Below, piece after piece: positions 59,000-64,000 of a stretch of DNA of 64,000 nt; the first letter of the stretch is position 1, and each line of letters begins with the position of its first letter. The DNA comes from Bacteroidales bacterium (lineage in GTDB: Bacteria > Bacteroidota > Bacteroidia > Bacteroidales > Muribaculaceae). The stretch is taken from positions 5,941 through 69,940 of the forward strand of contig JAAVGE010000018.1 in NCBI GenBank assembly GCA_014800385.1, in the 5' to 3' direction. Made by a program: the position numbers and the translations under genes. The notes under the pieces were generated by a model that did not search any database, was not told where the DNA came from, and saw only the letters and a list, made by a program, of their open reading frames with translations.

Positions 59000-59547
59000 A
59001 GGAGAACAGGAGAAACAGGAGATTCGTGTGTGTTTACCCATGGGCGTCCGGCGGACGCCGACTTTGAGTAGCCCCGTACGCTGCAGCGAAGCGGAAGCGT
59101 GCGGGGTAAAGAAACAGCACATGATGGGCGTGCCGACAGGTACGCCGAGTGAAACAACCCGGGATAAATATGTAATCTGATTTTGAAGGAAATTAAACAC
59201 ACGAATTTTTACGGATTTTCACGGAATTTTTCTCGTCAAAATCCGTGCAAATCTTTCCCATTCGTGCATACGAGCGCAGCAAGTTACCAGTGTGTATGAT
59301 TACGAAAAAGATCCGTGAAAATCCGTAAAAATTCGTGGGAACGAAGCGAAGCGAGTTAAAAAATCCGTGTGTTTAAGAATCTCAATCAAATCCTCGAACC
59401 ACCACCCTGGTAATCAACCAAGAACAAACCCTCAACCCATCTCACCAACCCCGTAGGGCTGCTCCACGGAGCAGCCGCCCACCATCAACCACAACGCCCT
59501 GGGGTTGTCAAAGTGCACAAAATCTCCTGTCCCTCCTGTTCTCCTGT
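59000..59547. repeat. Nested inverted-repeat island
   Basis: Outer 27-bp arms 59000-59026/59521-59547 (2 mismatches); inner perfect 26-bp arms 59200-59225/59312-59337; nearly concentric. Confidence 0.75.
59454..59478 (+). repeat. Fragment of the three-hairpin repeat family
   Basis: tagggctgctccacggagcagccgc. Confidence 0.6.
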
Positions 59548-59662
59548 CCAAAAAAAAATTATAAAATCTACTGTCCTCCTATCTAAAATATCACTCTTTA
59601 AAATACCCTGTTTCTCCTGTCCAAAACGTTCTCTGTTTATCAATCTCTGTTGGGAATATATG

Positions 59663-59694
59663 CAAAAAAAACGCCACCCCGAGGGATGGCGTTT
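59663..59694 (-). terminator. Intrinsic terminator of the 59717-61102 gene
   Basis: Minus strand aaacgccatccctcggggtggcgttttttttgca. Confidence 0.8.
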
Positions 59695-59716
59695 AATTAT
59701 CTATAAGGGGTTATCC

Positions 59717-61102
59717 TTATTTTACAAGTTCTTTAGTAACTTTGTTACCACGTTTTACGATGTAAAGACCAGCAGCGGGGTTGTCGATTTTCTGACCCTG
59801 GAGGTTGAAGTAAACTGCGGGTGCGTTAACATCATCTTCGATACCGTCAACACCACCTTGTGAGGGGTTGGGATCAACGAAGCCTTCCTGAGCGAATACA
59901 TAAACGCCAAGACCATTGCGGCATTTATAGTCAAGGATGTAAACTGCTTCTTTATTGTTTTCGTCAACGTATTTCTTAGTCATGAGGCAGTGAGCACGTG
60001 TACCACCGTCAGACTGGTTACCGAGACCTGCTTCGGGGAAGGTGTACAGAACTTTGAGATCAGCGAAGTCAAAGCCCTGACCGAAAGTACCTACAGAAGC
60101 GGTACAACCGGGAGTTTTGTCATACTGGCATACTGACCATACTGCGAAGTTGTCATCACCAAGAGAGAATTCAGCGATACCGTTAGTACCTACAACGGGA
60201 GCGAGGCTGATGCAACTGTTGAAACTGTCAGTGAGAGTACCCTGAGTGTTGTAGATTGCGGGAGCGGTGGTGAAGCCGTCAACGTAGAATGATTCACCGA
60301 GGTGTTCTTCATCGTTGATCATCTTAACCATAGGAGCGGTACCCCAAGAAGCCTGGGGAGAAACTTTGCCTGCATCGGTATCAGTTATCATGGGGCAAGT
60401 TTCAGTTATTGCAGTAGCATCCCAGAAGAAGAAACCGTCAAACCCCCCAACGAACTCGTCTGTGCCCTGTTCGCGAACAGCGCGGAGAACAGCGAGGTTG
60501 TCAGTGTTGCAGGCAGCCATTACTGTACCTGAACATTCAGTACCGGTAAGGTCACCGATTACGTCAATGTAGTCAACGCGTACGGCAGCAGCAGATGCTG
60601 ATTCACCGGCATCCAGAGGGCTGATTTCGGGAAGAGCGGTAAGTTCACCGTTTTCAGGATTAACGAGGTAAACCTGAAGAGAACCTTTATTCAAGTCAGC
60701 ACGGAAACCGCAAACATAAAGATGACCGTAATCATCAACACCTACGTTGTTGGCGCAGAGTGTGCCGTTCAGAGGTTCGCCGTTAATGGTAAGGTTGAGT
60801 GAACCTTTGCTGGCGCCGGAAGCGAAATCAAAACGGTGGAGAATGCCGTTTAAATCAGCATTTGTTTCTGCTACATATACTTCACCATTCAAAATGGTTG
60901 CAGTACGGGCATTGTTGCTTGAGAAAGGAACAACATTCATTGCATCGGGTCCAACAGTCATCTGGCTGATAATCCATCGGTTAGTCAATGTATAACCGTC
61001 TGCAGGAGCATAAGTTGCAGGATCATGTGAAGGCTGTATCTGACCGAACATGGGAACTACGCCCATAGCAACGGTAGAAGCAAGGAGTAATAATTTTTTC
61101 AT
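59717..61102 (-). CDS. Hypothetical secreted protein with T9SS type A sorting domain
   Basis: Signal peptide; C-terminus VYFNLQGQKIDNPAAGLYIVKRGNKVTKELVK. Confidence 0.8.
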   Translation of the reverse strand: MKKLLLLASTVAMGVVPMFGQIQPSHDPATYAPADGYTLTNRWIISQMTVGPDAMNVVPFSSNNARTATILNGEVYVAETNADLNGILHRFDFASGASKGSLNLTINGEPLNGTLCANNVGVDDYGHLYVCGFRADLNKGSLQVYLVNPENGELTALPEISPLDAGESASAAAVRVDYIDVIGDLTGTECSGTVMAACNTDNLAVLRAVREQGTDEFVGGFDGFFFWDATAITETCPMITDTDAGKVSPQASWGTAPMVKMINDEEHLGESFYVDGFTTAPAIYNTQGTLTDSFNSCISLAPVVGTNGIAEFSLGDDNFAVWSVCQYDKTPGCTASVGTFGQGFDFADLKVLYTFPEAGLGNQSDGGTRAHCLMTKKYVDENNKEAVYILDYKCRNGLGVYVFAQEGFVDPNPSQGGVDGIEDDVNAPAVYFNLQGQKIDNPAAGLYIVKRGNKVTKELVK

Positions 61103-61351
61103 GCTAAATTAGTTTTTTTGTGTTATTAAGATTTAGTCCGTCAAAATTAGTGACCTTTTTTTTCTTTTCAAAATATTTGACTTAAAAATATTCTAAATTA
61201 ATAGATTTTAACATATTTTCAAAGATTGAAACGTCGGTTAAGCGGTTACATTACCCGGGTGATTATGAGAATTACCCCCACATAACCCGCGAAAATCTTA
61301 AAATTCTTTAATTTGATGGTTTTTATAAGTTATTGTATTATTTTTGCGGTT

Positions 61352-61537
61352 TAAGTAGATGTTGAAAATTAGTTTATACTTAGTTCGTTTCTATTTTCGT
61401 GTGATATTTTGTTTTTGAAGAAGGAGTGTAGAGAACTACACGACTGAGGAAAAAACGGAATAGCGCCGAAAAGAGAAATGAAATAAGTAGAAACATCATC
61501 TGCTTGATAATATAAAATAATTTTTAACTTCTACTTA
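61352..61537. mobile_element. MITE-like element, 186 bp, with 20-bp terminal inverted repeats (2 mismatches)
   Basis: TAAGTAGATGTTGAAAATTA against the reverse complement of TAATTTTTAACTTCTACTTA; central hairpin at 61427-61440. Confidence 0.7.
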
Positions 61538-61562
61538 TTGATTAACCTGACAATATACTACA

Positions 61563-63239
61563 ATGAAGCATACCCTGAACGCCATCCTCTCTGCCGCCCT
61601 GCTTATTCTGCTGGGTGCCAACGAGATGAATGCCGACATCCCATCCGGCTACTATTCATCACTGAACGGTAAAAGTGAAGCGACACTGAAAACCGCCATT
61701 CACGAACTGCTCTACAACCACACACAGGTTTCCTCCTACTCCGACCTACCAAAATATTTCCAGCGCACGGACGTTCACAATGATATTCTGCAGAACGGCC
61801 ATCCGATGTGGTGGGATATGTATGCCGAAATACCCCTTTACACCCCTTCGTTCAGCGGTCTGAACCGTGAACACTCTTTTCCGAAAAGTTGGTGGGGAGG
61901 AGGCACGGACACCCCTGCATACACTGATCTCAACCACCTCTACCCCTCGGAGATGAAGGCCAATACCGCCAAAAGCAACTATCCTCTGGGGGTATGCTCC
62001 TCAACATCGTTCAACAACGGCATAAGCAAAGTGGGTCCTCCCGTAACGGGTCAGGGTGGCGGCGCTGCAAAGGTGTTCGAGCCTGACAACGAATACAAAG
62101 GTGACCTCGCGCGCGCATATTTCTATATGGTGTGCTGCTACCAGAACCTGACATGGAAATACACCTACATGGTTCAGCAGAACCTCTACCCCACCCTCAA
62201 CTCATGGGCAGTGAACCTGCTTCTGCAATGGCACCGCCAGGATCCCCCCAGCCAGAAGGAATATGACCGCAACGAGGAGGTCTACAAAATTCAGAACAAC
62301 CGCAACCCGTTCATCGACTATCCCGACCTGGCGGAATACCTCTGGGGTAACAAGAAGGGGCAGATATTCTATGAAAAGAATGCCGGAAACCCTTCGGTGG
62401 GTACACCCAACCTGATCACTCCCGTCCAGGATATGGCACTTGACTTCGGCGAGGTGGCACTCGGCAAATCAGCCACCGCCAACCTTCTTTTCCGCGGCGA
62501 GAACCTGACCCGTTCGCTGACCGTGACTCTTTACAAGGATGACAAAGCCATGTTCAGCCTCCCCACATCAAGCATCTCAACCAGTCTGGTCAACACCTCG
62601 TCGGGCTACAACCTGCAGATAACCTACACCCCCACCGCATTAGGCGAACACACCACCAACATACTGATCTACGACGGCGGACTGACAGGCTCACGCACAG
62701 TCTCCCTCCATGGCGAATGTCTGCCTATGCCAGTACTCCACACTCTCACCGCACTCCCCGCATCGGAGATCACCGACACCGGCTACACCGCCAACTGGGA
62801 AATTCCCGAGGAGGATGTGGTGGACTACTACGTGGTGACCCGCACACGCTACAACAACGGCAACTCATCGACCGAAGAACTTGTGGCACAGGACAACTGG
62901 CTCGAAATTGACGATTTCAACGAATCGACATCGGAAAGTTACACCGTTCAGTCCGTTCGCTTAGGTGAACGTTCCGAACCCTCCAACGTGATTTTCGTAG
63001 AACACAGCGGGGTGACAGGAATTGAGGTCGACATGACCTTAGGCACCGCAAACATTCCCGGCGGCATACGCTTCGTGTGTGTTGAAACTCACTATAATGT
63101 TTCAATCTTCGACACCGCCGGACGTCTGGTGATGACACTTCCCGAGGTAACGCCCGACATGGAACTGATGCTCCCCTACGGCGCATATATCATCACCGTC
63201 GACAGTCAGCGTCAGCCCCTGCGAGTGCTGGTGAAATAA
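61563..63239 (+). CDS. Secreted endonuclease I (EndA/Bsn-type) with Fn3-like and T9SS-type C-terminal regions
   Basis: LNREHSFPKSWWGG...YTDLNHLYPSEMKANTAKSNYPLG motif; C-terminus FDTAGRLVMTLPEVTPDMELMLPYGAYIITV. Confidence 0.9.
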   Translation: MKHTLNAILSAALLILLGANEMNADIPSGYYSSLNGKSEATLKTAIHELLYNHTQVSSYSDLPKYFQRTDVHNDILQNGHPMWWDMYAEIPLYTPSFSGLNREHSFPKSWWGGGTDTPAYTDLNHLYPSEMKANTAKSNYPLGVCSSTSFNNGISKVGPPVTGQGGGAAKVFEPDNEYKGDLARAYFYMVCCYQNLTWKYTYMVQQNLYPTLNSWAVNLLLQWHRQDPPSQKEYDRNEEVYKIQNNRNPFIDYPDLAEYLWGNKKGQIFYEKNAGNPSVGTPNLITPVQDMALDFGEVALGKSATANLLFRGENLTRSLTVTLYKDDKAMFSLPTSSISTSLVNTSSGYNLQITYTPTALGEHTTNILIYDGGLTGSRTVSLHGECLPMPVLHTLTALPASEITDTGYTANWEIPEEDVVDYYVVTRTRYNNGNSSTEELVAQDNWLEIDDFNESTSESYTVQSVRLGERSEPSNVIFVEHSGVTGIEVDMTLGTANIPGGIRFVCVETHYNVSIFDTAGRLVMTLPEVTPDMELMLPYGAYIITVDSQRQPLRVLVK

Positions 63240-63281
63240 ACTTTTCACACGTGGCGTTGTTTTCAAAGTAAAACAAAAATT

Positions 63282-63635
63282 ATGGAATCTACAAGACAAG
63301 CAAAAATAGCACGACTGCTACAGAAAGAACTGAGTGAAATATTCCGTCAGCAAACCGCCAAGACCCACGGGGTGATAATCTCCGTCAGCCAGGTGCGCGT
63401 TTCTCCCGACCTCAGCATAGCGCGTGCCTACCTTTCAGTGTTCCCCTCCGACAAGGGTGAGGCAATGCTTGAAAGCATCAACAAAAGTGCGAAAACCATC
63501 CGCTATGAACTGGCTCAGAAAGTACGCTTTCAGTTGCGCAAGACCCCTGAACTGTTCTTCCACCTGGATGACTCGCTGGACTATATCGAAAACATCGACA
63601 ACCTTTTGGGTAAGAAAGAGGGTGCCGAGGAGTAA
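63282..63635 (+). CDS. rbfA: 30S ribosome-binding factor RbfA
   Basis: RQAKIARLLQKELSEIFRQ...VSPDLSIARAYLSVFP...LRKTPELFFHLDDSLDY. Confidence 0.93.
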   Translation: MESTRQAKIARLLQKELSEIFRQQTAKTHGVIISVSQVRVSPDLSIARAYLSVFPSDKGEAMLESINKSAKTIRYELAQKVRFQLRKTPELFFHLDDSLDYIENIDNLLGKKEGAEE

Positions 63636-63668
63636 ACTCTCACCGTTTACCCCGCTGTCAGCAAGTAA

Positions 63669-64000
63669 ATGAACTTTCCGCTAAGGATAGCCCTGCGCTA
63701 CCTCATATCTAAAAAGCAACACAACGCCGTGAACATCATATCGTGGATTTCACTGGCGGGAGTTGCTGTTGCCACAATGGCGCTGGTGGTGGTGCTTTCG
63801 GTGTTCAACGGATTCAATTCGCTTGCACTGCGGCAACTCTCGCGTATCGACCCGCCGCTGTCAGTGGTGCCGGTCCGGGGGAAAGTCATTGCCGACGCTG
63901 ATGCGCTGGCTACAAAACTGTCGGCCATCAACGGCATTACGGCAGCGTTGCCCGTGCTTCAGGAACAGGCCTTGGCACGTTCCGGCTCCAACCAGATGCC
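63669..64000 (+). CDS. FtsX/LolE-like ABC transporter permease, 3' end truncated by window
   Basis: MNFPLRIALRYLISKKQHNAVNIISWISLAGVAVATMALVVVLSVFNGFN; reads open to the window end. Confidence 0.85.
   Translation, partial: MNFPLRIALRYLISKKQHNAVNIISWISLAGVAVATMALVVVLSVFNGFNSLALRQLSRIDPPLSVVPVRGKVIADADALATKLSAINGITAALPVLQEQALARSGSNQM

Noticed and set aside
59000-59630. Possible CRISPR array in the repeat-rich region
   Set aside because: Units are inverted and unequal, with no regular direct repeat/spacer periodicity and no cas genes.

Overview
The window is about 64 kb of a Bacteroidota chromosome. Gene content suggests Bacteroidales, probably Muribaculaceae-like, but this is inferred without any database search. 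Most of it is compact housekeeping and metabolic sequence: porU-like T9SS sortase (5' truncated), DUF3078, DUF4494, YggS, FucP-like MFS, M3 and M16 peptidases, an aminotransferase/nucleotidyltransferase/LicD trio, a giant C10 protease with LRR, pgk, a glycogen debranching/GT4/GH57 cluster, ligA, gapA, CpsB-like phosphatase, UPF0597 dehydratase, GH3, alkaline phosphatase, AraC, FtsB/DivIC-like, NDH-2, polyprenyl synthetase, polA, secreted endonuclease I, rbfA and an FtsX/LolE-like permease (3' truncated). The main accessory region is a minus-strand block at about 37.3-46.9 kb. It contains a 1994-aa RHS protein with an AT-rich C-terminal tip carrying an HEWYGH (HExxGH-type) motif, followed by tightly linked paralogous secreted genes that are candidate immunity proteins. 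The intergenic DNA also has unexplained structure: (i) two MITE-like elements with different terminal inverted repeats but the same central GARGARGGAG/5-bp stem/4-nt loop/YGAC module, plus internally deleted relatives; (ii) a three-hairpin repeat family present in three near-full copies and one fragment; (iii) a nested, nearly concentric palindromic island at 59.0-59.55 kb; (iv) a promoter-to-terminator transcription unit without an ORF after polA; (v) a short unit encoding a 23-aa peptide at 10.1-10.36 kb; (vi) about 10-bp tandem repeats directly behind three intrinsic terminators. I recognised no rRNA, tRNA, CRISPR array, integrase or transposase gene.
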